43,624 nucleotides of DNA from Ktedonobacteraceae bacterium (GCA_014896635.1 JADBKA010000006.1:1-43624); one strand, 5' to 3'; positions 27,059 through 35,938 are shown, counted from the first letter of the stretch. Program-made: numbers and translations. Notes: generated by a model from the letters alone, not told the origin.

Positions 27059-27745
27059 CTAATCGTTAATCTTGATCCAGCCATGCCGCAAAGCGTGTAC
27101 TACTGCCGCAGTGCGATCACTCACCGACAACTTTTTAAGGATGGAAGTGATGTGATTTTTGACCGTCTGATCGCTAATCTTCAGCGATTTGGCAATCTCC
27201 TTGTTGCTATTACCGCGCGCGATATAATCGAGGATTTCGACTTCGCGGCTGGAGAGCGGCGAATAGATATCTTTTGGCCCGTTGTCATCCTCTTCAACGA
27301 GCCGTTCGCGGAACGACTGCAAAACGCGAGTGGCGATCTGCGGTTTGGCAAGGACATCATCGTTGATAAGATATTCGCCATGACTCACCTTGCGCACAGC
27401 CTCAACCAGCTCGCGCGGAGTGATGTTGCGTGTGTAGTAAGCCGCCGCGCCCACCTTGATTGATTGAAATAAACGTTCCTCATCTTCCGAAGGAGTAAGC
27501 ATAATGATAGCCATGCCTGGAACAATATGGCGAGCCTGGCGGGCGATCTCAAGAGGATCAGAGGTTGTCAGGCCGGCGTCGATCAGAGCGACATCGGGAG
27601 TATTCACACGAGCTATTTCGAGAGCGTCAATAGCATCGGTCGATTCACCAACAACTTCGCAATCCTCAGTCCTTTGCAGCGTAGCGCGGATACCCTCGCG
27701 GAAGAGAGGCTGCTCATCGATAATGATGACACGTATCTTTTCCAT
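27059..27745 (-). CDS. NarL/LuxR-type response regulator with altered receiver lysine
   Basis: The 228-residue protein has a receiver domain (1-120) and a LuxR HTH (about 165-225: LSSREVEILDYIARGNSNKE then IAKSLKISDQTVKNHITSIL). The receiver keeps the acidic pair D10/E11, the phosphorylation site D56 (DVALID) and T84, but the conserved lysine is Arg106 (AYYTRNITP in place of GYLLKD). This may change switching. The ATG at 27743-27745 begins MEKIRVIIID; the longer frame is not supported. No histidine kinase is adjacent. Positions 27746-28131 hold no gene I can support. Confidence 0.9.
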   Translation of the reverse strand: MEKIRVIIIDEQPLFREGIRATLQRTEDCEVVGESTDAIDALEIARVNTPDVALIDAGLTTSDPLEIARQARHIVPGMAIIMLTPSEDEERLFQSIKVGAAAYYTRNITPRELVEAVRKVSHGEYLINDDVLAKPQIATRVLQSFRERLVEEDDNGPKDIYSPLSSREVEILDYIARGNSNKEIAKSLKISDQTVKNHITSILKKLSVSDRTAAVVHALRHGWIKIND

Positions 27746-28131
27746 AGAAAAAACTTTCTGAAAACTCGTCAGAAAAACTTCCTGGCCGCTCGCCCGCAGA
27801 AGAACGAGCCGAAAGAAAGCCACCGGCAGAGCGGGAGCAGTATAGGTGAGGATCAACCTCTCTTACGGTAGTGCTTTTACCCGTGAGACCGCTTTATCAC
27901 GGAACCCGTAAACACTATCTGCTTGGAAGTGTGCTCAGGTGCCTATTCTAACATAGTCCTCAGCAAAAGAAAATGGGGAGTTGAAAACGCCCGGAACACA
28001 GGAGAATCCAGTTTCCCCACTGCTCCCTGTAATGGAGGTTCTTTTTGCACTAGTCCACAGGCTCTAGCCCGAAATGGCTAGTCCATTTATGATATTCCAG
28101 AGGTACAGGCTCGATATAACACGAAAAGCTA

Positions 28132-28157
28132 AACCACCACATCTCCCTGTGGTGGTT
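28132..28157 (-). terminator. Terminator of the second MglA gene
   Basis: AACCACCACA and TGTGGTGGTT form a perfect 10-bp stem with loop TCTCCC. On the minus strand the stem is followed by TTTAGCTTTTCG. It lies about 40 bases past the GTPase stop. Confidence 0.7.
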
Positions 28158-28194
28158 CAAATCAGAAGTAATGATGGAGAGCCGGCACCAGGTG

Positions 28195-28785
28195 CTAGAT
28201 GCGCTCCAGGCGACTGAGGGTAGAGTTAATACCCACACGCAGACTCTCGATCACCCCTTTGCCGGTGACGGCGACTCCCTCGAAACTGGGGGCGCGGTAC
28301 GGATTCAGATATTTCTCTAAGACAGAAACAGGCAGGACATCCTGGAGATCTCTCTTGTTCCACTGCATAACCAGCGGGAAATTCGCCACATCCTTGTTCA
28401 TGCGCCGCAACTGCTCCTGAAGTTCGTTCCAGCATTCGATATTCTCTTGCAGTTTGCTGGCCTGTGAATCGGCCACGAAGATAACGCAATCGGCTCCTTT
28501 CAGCACTGAAATGCGAGTCTGCTGGTAGAGCACCTGGCCGGGGACGGTATAGAGCTGGAAGCGGATCTGAAACCCGTGAACTTTCCCCAGTTCAAGCGGC
28601 AGTAGATCAAAATACAGGGTACGCTCGGTTTCTGTATCAATAGAAACCATGTCGCCCACATCTTTCGGATTCACTGCCTGGTGAATGTAATGAAGGTTGG
28701 TCGTCTTACCACTCAAACCAATGCCATAATAGACAATCTTACAGTTGATCTCTCGTTTTGCCATGTTGATCAGGGACATATACAT
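28195..28785 (-). CDS. MglA-type Ras-like small GTPase (second copy)
   Basis: A paralogue of the GTPase at 8.1-8.7 kb. Motifs: P-loop GIGLSGKT (21-28), switch TETERTLYFDLLPLE, TVPGQ (80-84), ADSQAS and NKRD (143-146). The P-loop GLSGKTTN is closer to Thermus MglA than the first copy, which has Cys before the GK. Start ATG at 28783-28785 follows AGGAG at five bases; an ATG two codons later is also possible. It stands alone with a terminator and no adjacent Roadblock gene, so it would have to share a partner encoded elsewhere. Confidence 0.9.
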   Translation of the reverse strand: MYMSLINMAKREINCKIVYYGIGLSGKTTNLHYIHQAVNPKDVGDMVSIDTETERTLYFDLLPLELGKVHGFQIRFQLYTVPGQVLYQQTRISVLKGADCVIFVADSQASKLQENIECWNELQEQLRRMNKDVANFPLVMQWNKRDLQDVLPVSVLEKYLNPYRAPSFEGVAVTGKGVIESLRVGINSTLSRLERI

Positions 28786-29075
28786 TCGCTCTCCTGCCCG
28801 CTCTGACGCGCTGCTGTCTGCACGTCCCAGGGTGTAGTAAGTAGCAAGAACTGCTACTTCGTCGGGGACAGTATACCTTATTTTCTGCAACTTGCCAACA
28901 GGCTGAGACTGCCTGGGAAGGATTGCTTTGTTCTGCGGCAATTACCCGTTCTCGCTAATCCCGCAAGCACAGCAGTAGCCCATTGACGAATAAGCGAGAA
29001 CAGGCTAGACTAGAAAACGCGACTACGACTTCTCGTTCTACGTATTATAGACAGTAGGAGCAGAGTAAAGATACA

Positions 29076-30578
29076 ATGACTACAACCACAACTACCAGCA
29101 CGTCGATAGATGCGGCCTTCGAGGTGGTGATCGGCCTCGAAGTCCATGCACAGTTGCTGACGAAAAGTAAAATGTTCTGTTCGTGTAGCACGAACTACGC
29201 CAATGCTGCTCCCAACACGCATGTGTGTCCGATCTGCATGGGCATGCCCGGCGTGCTGCCCGTGATCAACGAGGAAGCGGTGATCTATACCATCATGACC
29301 GCACTGGCGCTCAATTGCTCGATCCCCGACTACTCGAAGTTCGACCGCAAGAATTACCCCTACCCCGACCTGATGAAAGGCTATCAGATCTCGCAATACG
29401 ATACTCCGCTCAGCCGCAACGGCTATCTGACTATCGAAATAAACGGGCAGGAGCGCAAAATTGGCATAACGCGCATCCATCTTGAGGAAGACACGGCCAG
29501 GCTCCTGCACCATGATGGCTACAGCCTGGTTGATGTGAACCGCTCCGGTACCCCGCTGATGGAGATTGTGAGTGAGCCTGACCTGCGCAGCCCCGAAGAA
29601 GCGCGACTGTATATGCAAAAATTGCGTGCGATCCTCGTTTATCTGGGTGTCTCTTCCGGGCGAATGGAAGAGGGGAGCCTGCGCTGCGATGCCAATGTCT
29701 CTGTACGGCCACGCGGTGAGCAGAAACTGGGCGTCAAGACTGAGATCAAGAATATGAACAGCTTCCGCTCGGTAGAGCGCGCCCTGGAGTACGAGGCGAA
29801 ACGCCAGATGGCGGTTCTGCGCGAAGGCGGGCGCATCTCCCAGGAGACACGCGGCTGGGATGAGAGCAGGGGCATCACTGTACCGCAGCGCAGTAAGGAG
29901 CAGGCCCACGACTATCGCTACTTCCCGGAGCCTGATCTGCCCCCGCTGGTCATCAGCCGCGAGCGCGTCGAGCAGATCCGCGCCAGTTTGCCTGAACTGC
30001 CGGATGCACGCCGTGCGCGCTATATGCAAGATTACGGCATCGCACAGCAAGATGCCACTATTATGACCGAAGAGAAAGCTCTGGGAGATTACTTTGAGCA
30101 GGTGATGGTGGCCTCGCATGTTAACAAAGAACGAGACCGCAAGGCGCGAGCCAGGGCCGCCAGTAACTGGCTGCTCAGCGAAGTGGTACGCCTGCTCAAA
30201 GCGCACTCGCTTGAAATACAAAACTCGCCTCTCAAACCGGAGGCACTCGTGAACCTGCTCGATCTGCTCGATAGAGAGCGCATCACTGGCAAGCAGGCAA
30301 AGGATGTACTGGATGAGGCTTTTGCCAGCGGCGAGCTGCCGGAGGCAATTGTCGAGAAAAAAGGCATCAAGCCGCCTATCACCGATATGGCTGCGCTGGA
30401 GAGAATCGTTGAAGAGGTCATCGCCCGCAACGAGAAGATCGCCGGCGACTACCGCAAGGGCAAGACGAACGCCATCCAGGCCCTGGTGGGAAGGGTCATG
30501 GCACAGACACGTGGTCAGGCGAGAGCCGATCTGGTACAATCATTGTTGAAAAAGAAACTGGACGAGCCACAGGCATAA
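29076..30578 (+). CDS. gatB: Asp/Glu-tRNA amidotransferase subunit B
   Basis: GatB is the tRNA-binding and kinase subunit of GatCAB, which converts Glu-tRNA-Gln (and Asp-tRNA-Asn) to the amide. The 500 residues show [19 protein letters not shown], the Cys pairs CSC and [62 protein letters not shown] and [16 protein letters not shown], followed by the C-terminal YqeY-like tail. A Thr-rich first ten residues are unusual but harmless. gatA and gatC are not adjacent. The dehydrogenase gene follows after 39 bases. Confidence 0.96.
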   Translation: MTTTTTTSTSIDAAFEVVIGLEVHAQLLTKSKMFCSCSTNYANAAPNTHVCPICMGMPGVLPVINEEAVIYTIMTALALNCSIPDYSKFDRKNYPYPDLMKGYQISQYDTPLSRNGYLTIEINGQERKIGITRIHLEEDTARLLHHDGYSLVDVNRSGTPLMEIVSEPDLRSPEEARLYMQKLRAILVYLGVSSGRMEEGSLRCDANVSVRPRGEQKLGVKTEIKNMNSFRSVERALEYEAKRQMAVLREGGRISQETRGWDESRGITVPQRSKEQAHDYRYFPEPDLPPLVISRERVEQIRASLPELPDARRARYMQDYGIAQQDATIMTEEKALGDYFEQVMVASHVNKERDRKARARAASNWLLSEVVRLLKAHSLEIQNSPLKPEALVNLLDLLDRERITGKQAKDVLDEAFASGELPEAIVEKKGIKPPITDMAALERIVEEVIARNEKIAGDYRKGKTNAIQALVGRVMAQTRGQARADLVQSLLKKKLDEPQA

Positions 30579-30617
30579 CAGCCTGTGGCCCGATCCCCAA
30601 AAAGGAGCGATGTAGAC

Positions 30618-31883
30618 ATGCACAACGAAGTGAAGTCTGCGACTTTCAATCCCTATCACATGGCGGTCCAGCAATTTGAGCTGGCCGCCGAGCAGCTCGG
30701 ACTCTCCGAGGATATGCGCGAGGTTCTGCGCAAGCCCAAGCGCGAACTCGCTGTCAACTTCCCGGTACGCATGGACGATGGGCATATCAAAACCTTCACC
30801 GGCTATCGCGTGCAGCATAATGTTACTCGCGGTCCGGCAAAAGGGGGAATTCGCTATGGTCCTGATGTCACCTTAGACGAAGTGAAAGCGTTAGCCATGT
30901 GGATGACGTGGAAATGCGCCGTTGTGGGCATTCCCTTTGGCGGCGCAAAGGGAGGGGTCATCTGCAATCCCAGAGATATGACGCCCGGTGAGCTGGAGCG
31001 TCTGACTCGCCGCTATGCAACGGAAATCTCCATTATTATTGGTCCTCATAGCGATATACCCGCACCCGATATGAATACCAATCCACAGATTATGGCGTGG
31101 ATTATGGATACCTATTCGATGCATGAAGGGTTCTCCATTCCTGCTGTTGTCACCGGCAAACCCCTCTCCATTGGCGGTAGCGAAGGACGCAACGATGCGA
31201 CTGCCCTGGGCGTGCTGTTCGTGACAAAGCGAGCAGCTACGCGGCTTGGCATGCCATTGAAGGGCGCACGCATCAGCATTCAGGGCTTTGGCAACGTCGG
31301 GGGGATAGCGGCGCGTTTTTTTCATAACGAAGGTTGCAAGATAGTCGCGGTGAGCGACTTACACGGTGGCATTTACAACGAGAGCGGGCTTGATCCGGCA
31401 GCAGTTCTGCGCCATAGACAGGAGCAGGGAAGCGTTGTGGGCTTCCCACGCGCCGATCCCATCGGATCACAGGATGTGCTCGAAGTCCCCTGCGATATCC
31501 TGATTCCGGCGGCTGTAGAAGGCGTGATCTCGGCCAGCAATGCTGAACGTATTCTGGCACGTATAGTCACCGAGGCTGCCAATGGCCCGACAACGCCCGA
31601 AGCCGATGTGATTCTACGCAAGAAAGGCTGTGTGGTGATCCCGGACATACTGGCGAACGCCGGGGGCGTTACCGTCAGTTACTTTGAATGGGTGCAGGAT
31701 TTACAGAGTTTTTTCTGGAATGCGGAGGAGATTACACACAGGCTGGAAATGATTATGAACCGGTCCTTTGATGCTGTCGCTACACAGGCCGACCAGCATA
31801 ACTGCGATCTACGCCTGGCTGCCAATATGCTCGCCATCTCGCGCGTTGCGGAAGCCACGCAGATTCGCGGCATTTACCCATAA
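30618..31883 (+). CDS. Glu/Leu/Phe/Val dehydrogenase (glutamate dehydrogenase type)
   Basis: The enzyme deaminates glutamate or a related amino acid with NAD(P). The 421 residues show GYRVQHNVTRGPAKGGIRYG, KCAVVGIPFGGAKGGV (catalytic Lys region), PAPDMNTNPQIMAWIMDTYS, GRNDATALGV, the nucleotide-binding GFGNVGGIAA and EAANGPTTPEAD, then LANAGGVTVSYFEWVQ. These fit GdhA of the hexameric bacterial type. The ATG at 30618 is used because AAAGGAG lies upstream; a GTG eleven codons earlier has no site. It may be co-transcribed with gatB, linking glutamate metabolism with tRNA amidation. Confidence 0.93.
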   Translation: MHNEVKSATFNPYHMAVQQFELAAEQLGLSEDMREVLRKPKRELAVNFPVRMDDGHIKTFTGYRVQHNVTRGPAKGGIRYGPDVTLDEVKALAMWMTWKCAVVGIPFGGAKGGVICNPRDMTPGELERLTRRYATEISIIIGPHSDIPAPDMNTNPQIMAWIMDTYSMHEGFSIPAVVTGKPLSIGGSEGRNDATALGVLFVTKRAATRLGMPLKGARISIQGFGNVGGIAARFFHNEGCKIVAVSDLHGGIYNESGLDPAAVLRHRQEQGSVVGFPRADPIGSQDVLEVPCDILIPAAVEGVISASNAERILARIVTEAANGPTTPEADVILRKKGCVVIPDILANAGGVTVSYFEWVQDLQSFFWNAEEITHRLEMIMNRSFDAVATQADQHNCDLRLAANMLAISRVAEATQIRGIYP

Positions 31884-31891
31884 GAAGAAGA

Positions 31892-31916
31892 AGGAGATGC
31901 CAGCCTGGCATCTCCT
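31892..31916. terminator. Bidirectional terminator between gdh and the acidic protein gene
   Basis: AGGAGATGCCA and TGGCATCTCCT form a perfect 11-bp stem with loop GCC. On the minus strand TTCTTCTTCTTA follows, a good U-rich end; on the plus strand the tract is CCCTTCC. It lies between convergent genes. Confidence 0.7.
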
Positions 31917-31968
31917 CCCTTCCGACTACATGATGCCTCTTTTTATTGGATAAGCTGCTAGTAGCTAC

Positions 31969-32556
31969 CTAGTAGCTGCGGCGCTGCTCACGTTTGCCAT
32001 GCTTGCGTGCCAGCTTTGTACGGCCGGGCCGCGGCTTCTTGCGGCTGCCGCGTCCACCCCAGCCGATATCCTCCTCCTCTTCTTCCTCCCCTTCTTCCTC
32101 ATCATAAAAGTCTTCATCCTCTTCTTCCTCATCAGCAGAGCCGAGGTCCACGTCCGGGATATCCGAGTCGCTCACAGATTCTTGCTCTGTGGCTTCCTCT
32201 TCTTCAGCAGTCTGAGGGATCTCTTCTATATCCGATTCAACAACCTGGTCGCTTTCAGGCTCAGCAACCTTTTCAGTTTCTGTCGGCACGACGGTAGATC
32301 GGGCATCTGCTCCAGCCCGCTCATCAGAGCGCGGAGCCTGTGACACCCGGCTCTCCTGTTCCTCTCTCCCCTGTTCCGCTTTATGCACAGAAACTGCATC
32401 GAAAGCTTCAGTTTCTGCAATTTCTGCTTCCTCGCCTGTTTTGGGTGCACCGATGATCCTGCGACCGGCGGCGACATCAAGCCAGAACTGAGAATAGTAA
32501 TGTGGACGATCCGAGTCTTTTTCGCTGTCTTTTCTTACCATCATCGTCTGCGGCAC
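31969..32556 (-). CDS. Acidic low-complexity protein with basic tail, unknown
   Basis: The 195-residue protein starts MPQTMMVRKDSEKDSDRPHY with the short ordered-looking SQFWLDVAAGRRIIGAPKTG. The rest is disordered: about 110 residues rich in Glu/Ala/Ser/Val, then a long run of Asp/Glu (about 140-163), then GWGGRGSRKKPRPGRTKLAR and a basic end. A strongly acidic block followed by a strongly basic tail is a visible charge split. No family was recognised. The start is GTG at 32554-32556. Codon use is normal, so a real gene is likely. Confidence 0.65.
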   Translation of the reverse strand: MPQTMMVRKDSEKDSDRPHYYSQFWLDVAAGRRIIGAPKTGEEAEIAETEAFDAVSVHKAEQGREEQESRVSQAPRSDERAGADARSTVVPTETEKVAEPESDQVVESDIEEIPQTAEEEEATEQESVSDSDIPDVDLGSADEEEEDEDFYDEEEGEEEEEEDIGWGGRGSRKKPRPGRTKLARKHGKREQRRSY

Positions 32557-32866
32557 GCTGGCCTATCCTGTCGTCAGAACAGGTTGAGGCGCCGCACCTC
32601 CTTTTATACCCTCTTATCTATACAATACTTGTTTTACCCCGATCATGTCATGCATCGTCTACAAAGATCACTTGCAGGATACGCCCCACGTGCTCAGGAG
32701 GATATCTCCTCTTCCTGCCAGTGCTCTATACGATACCAGCCTTGTTCATCATAATAAAGAAAGCAAAATGCTGTCAAGGTACCTTGAAGAGGGCCTGGAG
32801 GTACGCAGGAAGCGGATGGAAGGGGTGTCAAGTCCCCATGTGCATGATTTTTTTGGACTCAGGCGT

Positions 32867-32895
32867 TTGTCTGCTCGCGCAGCCCGGCCTATAAT
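32867..32895 (+). promoter_or_regulatory. Strong promoter of the dxs leader
   Basis: TTGTCT (32867-32872) and the consensus TATAAT (32890-32895) are 17 bases apart. Transcription would begin near 32902, giving a leader of about 210 bases before dxs. The region 32557-32866 upstream holds no gene I can support. Confidence 0.75.
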
Positions 32896-32901
32896 ACTGT
32901 G

Positions 32902-33112
32902 GAAAGGTTATCATCTCCCGGTAGGGGGACCGGGGTTCCCGCATAGATATGAACTTAACGAAAAAGGGAGCCGGGAGGGAGCAAGCCGTGGCGCTCGTCA
33001 GCCGAGCGGAAGAGCAAGCGCCTTCCTGGTAGGGATGTGGGGACATTCCCCGCTCTTGTCTTTTTCTCTCATAAGTGAGTGGATGGATTACCAGTATGCA
33101 TGGAGGAAGATT
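32902..33112 (+). ncRNA. Structured dxs leader RNA, possible attenuator or riboswitch
   Basis: The leader contains several strong helices, some mutually exclusive. CCCGGT (32937-32942) pairs with ACCGGG (32949-32954), but CTCCCGG (32935-32941) pairs equally well with CCGGGAG (32971-32977). CCGGGAGG (32971-32978) can also pair with 33022-33029. GGCGCT (32990-32995) pairs with AGCGCC (33017-33022), while the overlapping CGCTCG (32992-32997) pairs with CGAGCG (33003-33008). A terminator-like hairpin with a U-rich tail (33037-33067) sits 45 bases before dxs. None of the common riboswitch consensus strings (TPP, FMN, SAM, cobalamin, glycine, c-di-GMP) was recognised. The pairings are read by eye. 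Confidence 0.5.
33037..33067 (+). terminator. Terminator-like hairpin in the dxs leader
   Basis: GTGGGGA (33037-33043) pairs with TCCCCGC (33047-33053) around loop CAT, followed by TCTTGTCTTTTTCTC. It lies in front of the gene, not after one, so it fits an attenuator. GTGGGGAC (33037-33044) could instead pair with GTTCCCGC (32955-32962) using wobble pairs, which would break the hairpin. Confidence 0.55.
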
Positions 33113-35056
33113 TTGACGAGGATACTTGATCAAATTGACAGCCCTGCACAGTTGCGCACCCTCAGTATTCCTCAAATGGAGCAACTGGCAGAAGAAATCA
33201 GGCGTGAAATCATCGAGAAAGTCTCGGTGAGAGGAGGCCACCTGGCCCCTAACCTGGGTGTGGTTGAATTGACGATGGCGCTGCATTACGCGTTTGACAC
33301 GCCCAGAGACCTGCTAGTCTGGGACATCGGACACCAGGCATATGTCCACAAACTATTGACGGGGCGCCGGGATCGCTTCCATACGATCCGCCAGTTTGGC
33401 GGCCTCTCAGGATATCTACGCCGCGACGAAAGCCCCTACGATGTTTTCGGCGCCAGCCACGCCAGCACTTCCATTTCGGCAGCTCTGGGACTGGCAGCCG
33501 CCCGTGACTTGCAGGGCAAAGACTTCAAAGTTGTGGCAATCATTGGCGATGGAGCGCTCACCGGAGGCATGGCACTGGAGGCCCTCAACAATGCCGGCAG
33601 TCTGAAGAAAAATCTGATCGTGGTCTTAAACGATAATAATAAATCAATCTCGGACAACGTTGGCGCCTTATCTCACTATCTCGACAAGGTCCGCAAGATG
33701 CAGACCATGCCTAGCTATCAACGCCTACGCGAGATGGCGAAAGGTTCGATTGAGCGCCTGCCAGTCGTAGGCGATATCGCACGTGAGGCCGCCGGACGTG
33801 CTGAAACAAGTTTTAAGCAATTTGTCATGCATAGTAAAAGTGGAGCGGTTTTCGAGGAACTGGGATTCAAATTCTTCGGTCCATTTGATGGACATGATCT
33901 CGCGGCACTGCTGGACGTCTTTGAGAATGTCAAACATATCGAAGGTCCGGTGATGGTCCAGGTGGTGACGAAGAAGGGGAAAGGCTGGGAGGTTGCCGAA
34001 GATGATTCAACCAGGTGGCACGGGCCGGGCGCGTACGATTATCGGACCGGCACGATCAAAAAGAGCGCCGGAGATCCACCGACCTACACCGAGGTGTTCG
34101 CCAACACGCTGGTTTCGATTGCCGAGGAAGATCCTGCGATAGTCGGGATCACCGCCGCAATGGCCGAAGGCACCGGGCTGAAGAAGATGCACCAGCGTTT
34201 CCCCGAACGCTATTTTGATGTGGGTATCGCCGAGCAGCATGCTGTCACGTTCGCTGCCGGGCTGGCTGTTGGCGGGATGCGCCCGGTGGTTGCGATTTAT
34301 TCAACCTTTATGCAACGCGCCTTTGACCAGGTAATCCACGACGTCTGCGTGCAGAATCTGCACGTTGTTTTTGCGATGGACCGCGCAGGTATCGTCGGCG
34401 AAGACGGTCAGACGCAGCATGGCGTCTTCGACATCGCCTTTATGCGGATGATTCCTCATATGAAAGTCATGGCGCCCAGAGATGAAGAAGAACTGCGCCA
34501 TATGCTCTATACCGCACTCTACCTGGACGGTCCGGTCTGCCTGCGCTATCCACGCGGCAAAGCCCTGGGCGTCCCTCTAGGCAAAGATCTACACAGGCTG
34601 GAGGTTGGCAAAGCGCAACTGGTGCTTCCGACAGCCATTGAACAAGCAGAACAGGCGGCCTGCGCCATCCTGGCCTACGGTTCTACCGTGCCACAGGCCG
34701 AACTGGCAGCGCGAGAACTGGCAGATGAAGGCATCCATGTGGCGGTGGTGAATGCCCGCTGGGCCAAACCCCTGGATGAGGAGCTGATCCTGCGCCTGGC
34801 AAAAGGGACACACCATCTGCTGACTATCGAAGATCATGTCGTGGCCGGTGGCTTTGGCAGTGCAGTGCTGGAGATGCTGGAGCAGCATAAGATGCTCGAA
34901 GAGGTAGATATTCGCCTTATCGGCCTGCCCGACAAATTTGTCGAGCATGGCGCTCCTACTATTCTCAAAGAACTCTATGGAATCTCATCGGCGCATATTA
35001 AAGAGGTAGTACGCGCGATGCTGGGGGTCGAGGGGCTGCATCCCCTGGCCGGGTAA
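33113..35056 (+). CDS. dxs: 1-deoxy-D-xylulose-5-phosphate synthase
   Basis: Dxs condenses pyruvate and glyceraldehyde-3-phosphate with TPP, the first step of the MEP isoprenoid pathway. Motifs: GGHLAPNLGVVELTMALHYA, WDIGHQAYVHKLLTGRRD, GASHASTSISAALGLA, TPP-binding GDGALTGGMALEALNNAG, KFFGPFDGHDLAAL, and in the second half FDVGIAEQHAVTFAAGLA, YSTFMQRAFDQVIHDV and DRAGIVGEDGQTQHGVFD. The TTG at 33113 is preferred: GGAGG lies six bases before it and the peptide then begins MTRILDQIDSP, as in other Dxs. The ATG at 33083 is the alternative. Length 647 residues, normal. The preceding open frame is leader, not protein. Confidence 0.95.
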   Translation: MTRILDQIDSPAQLRTLSIPQMEQLAEEIRREIIEKVSVRGGHLAPNLGVVELTMALHYAFDTPRDLLVWDIGHQAYVHKLLTGRRDRFHTIRQFGGLSGYLRRDESPYDVFGASHASTSISAALGLAAARDLQGKDFKVVAIIGDGALTGGMALEALNNAGSLKKNLIVVLNDNNKSISDNVGALSHYLDKVRKMQTMPSYQRLREMAKGSIERLPVVGDIAREAAGRAETSFKQFVMHSKSGAVFEELGFKFFGPFDGHDLAALLDVFENVKHIEGPVMVQVVTKKGKGWEVAEDDSTRWHGPGAYDYRTGTIKKSAGDPPTYTEVFANTLVSIAEEDPAIVGITAAMAEGTGLKKMHQRFPERYFDVGIAEQHAVTFAAGLAVGGMRPVVAIYSTFMQRAFDQVIHDVCVQNLHVVFAMDRAGIVGEDGQTQHGVFDIAFMRMIPHMKVMAPRDEEELRHMLYTALYLDGPVCLRYPRGKALGVPLGKDLHRLEVGKAQLVLPTAIEQAEQAACAILAYGSTVPQAELAARELADEGIHVAVVNARWAKPLDEELILRLAKGTHHLLTIEDHVVAGGFGSAVLEMLEQHKMLEEVDIRLIGLPDKFVEHGAPTILKELYGISSAHIKEVVRAMLGVEGLHPLAG

Positions 35057-35094
35057 GCGGTCCGATTAACTCTGATCTCCTCTGACAGCTCCTC

Positions 35095-35865
35095 TCAACT
35101 CCGTCCACTCTTGCCGACGGAGGCCGCGACTTCTGCGAGCAGCGTCGAGTTGCTAATCGTAATATGCTTGCGGCCAGGGTCGATGGCACCGCTCTCTTTC
35201 AGCTCGCGCAGTGCTGCACTGACGGTTTCGCGGTAGACTCCCAGGCGCTCGGCCAGTGCTTCATGGCTCAGTCCTTCAATGACCGGAGGATGGGTGCTGC
35301 TGGCAGCAGGACTGGCAGGACTGGCAGGACTGGCAGGACTGGCAAGATTGAGCAAAAGCGCAGCAAGACGCGCAGTGGCACTTTTAAACGTCGTATTCAC
35401 CAGTTGCATTTCGAGTTGCGTCAGTCGCTGGCCAAGCGAACGCAGCAGCGCGAGCGCGACCAGCGGCTTCTGCACCAGCAGTTGCTCCAGGTCATGATTG
35501 GTGATGACATAGAGACAGGTGTCTTCCATCACTTCGGCAAAGGACAAGTGTTGGCTCTGGCCAATGACGGGCAGCTCGCCAAAGCAACTGCCGGCTCCGA
35601 GCGTAGCCGTGATGAGCTTACGCCCGTCAGAGGAGAGATGATAGAGTTGCACCCGACCCGCTTGCAACAAAAAGAGCGCGGTACCCGTCTCGCCTGGACG
35701 ATAGAGGATACGTCCAGGCGGACTGGTAATCACGCCGGTAATGCGTTCCAATTCCTGGATGTCGGCAAGCGCAAGCTGTCCAAAAAGGTCGCTGTGCGAC
35801 AGGAAGAATACTTTTTCTTCACCTGTATGCTGTTTAAGCGCGCGTTTTCTCATCGGGTTCATCAC
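35095..35865 (-). CDS. CRP/FNR family transcriptional regulator
   Basis: Residues about 20-140 form a cyclic-nucleotide-binding-type barrel: GRILYRPGETGTALFLLQAG, ATLGAGSCFGELPVIGQSQ and a long dimer helix (LLRSLGQRLTQLEMQLVN). The C-terminal winged helix has GLSHEALAERLGVYRETVSA and ALRELKESGAIDPGRKHITI. There are no FNR-type Cys, so it is nearer CRP. The usual linker between core helix and HTH is extended by SPASPASPASPAA, coded by a 9-bp tandem repeat. The ligand is unknown. The gene is convergent with dxs, ending 38 bases from it. Confidence 0.9.
   Translation of the reverse strand: MMNPMRKRALKQHTGEEKVFFLSHSDLFGQLALADIQELERITGVITSPPGRILYRPGETGTALFLLQAGRVQLYHLSSDGRKLITATLGAGSCFGELPVIGQSQHLSFAEVMEDTCLYVITNHDLEQLLVQKPLVALALLRSLGQRLTQLEMQLVNTTFKSATARLAALLLNLASPASPASPASPAASSTHPPVIEGLSHEALAERLGVYRETVSAALRELKESGAIDPGRKHITISNSTLLAEVAASVGKSGRS
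35311..35346. repeat. 9-bp tandem repeat inside the CRP-type gene
   Basis: Three exact copies of ACTGGCAGG followed by one with a single change (ACTGGCAAG). Each unit encodes Ser-Pro-Ala on the minus strand. Copy-number changes keep the reading frame and would alter linker length. Confidence 0.85.
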
Positions 35866-35938
35866 TGGCCGGCCTGCCGAGAAAGACCTGGCAGGTTCTG
35901 CTCTTGATTACCCGTTATTGTACCATGCAGACGCGAAG

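Noticed and set aside
29010..30539. 509-codon open frame on the minus strand opposite gatB
   Set aside because: It is a complete antisense shadow of a clearly conserved gene; its translation has no recognisable domain and arises from codon bias.
32902..33112. TPP riboswitch or SRP RNA in the dxs leader
   Set aside because: The CTGAGA and ACCTGATC-type TPP strings are absent. A stretch near 32971-32987 recalls the SRP helix 8 sequence, but its pairing partner is missing.
32645..33112. N-terminal extension of Dxs by 156 residues
   Set aside because: The extension is low-quality coding sequence containing a strong promoter and RNA hairpins; the family start fits the TTG at 33113.
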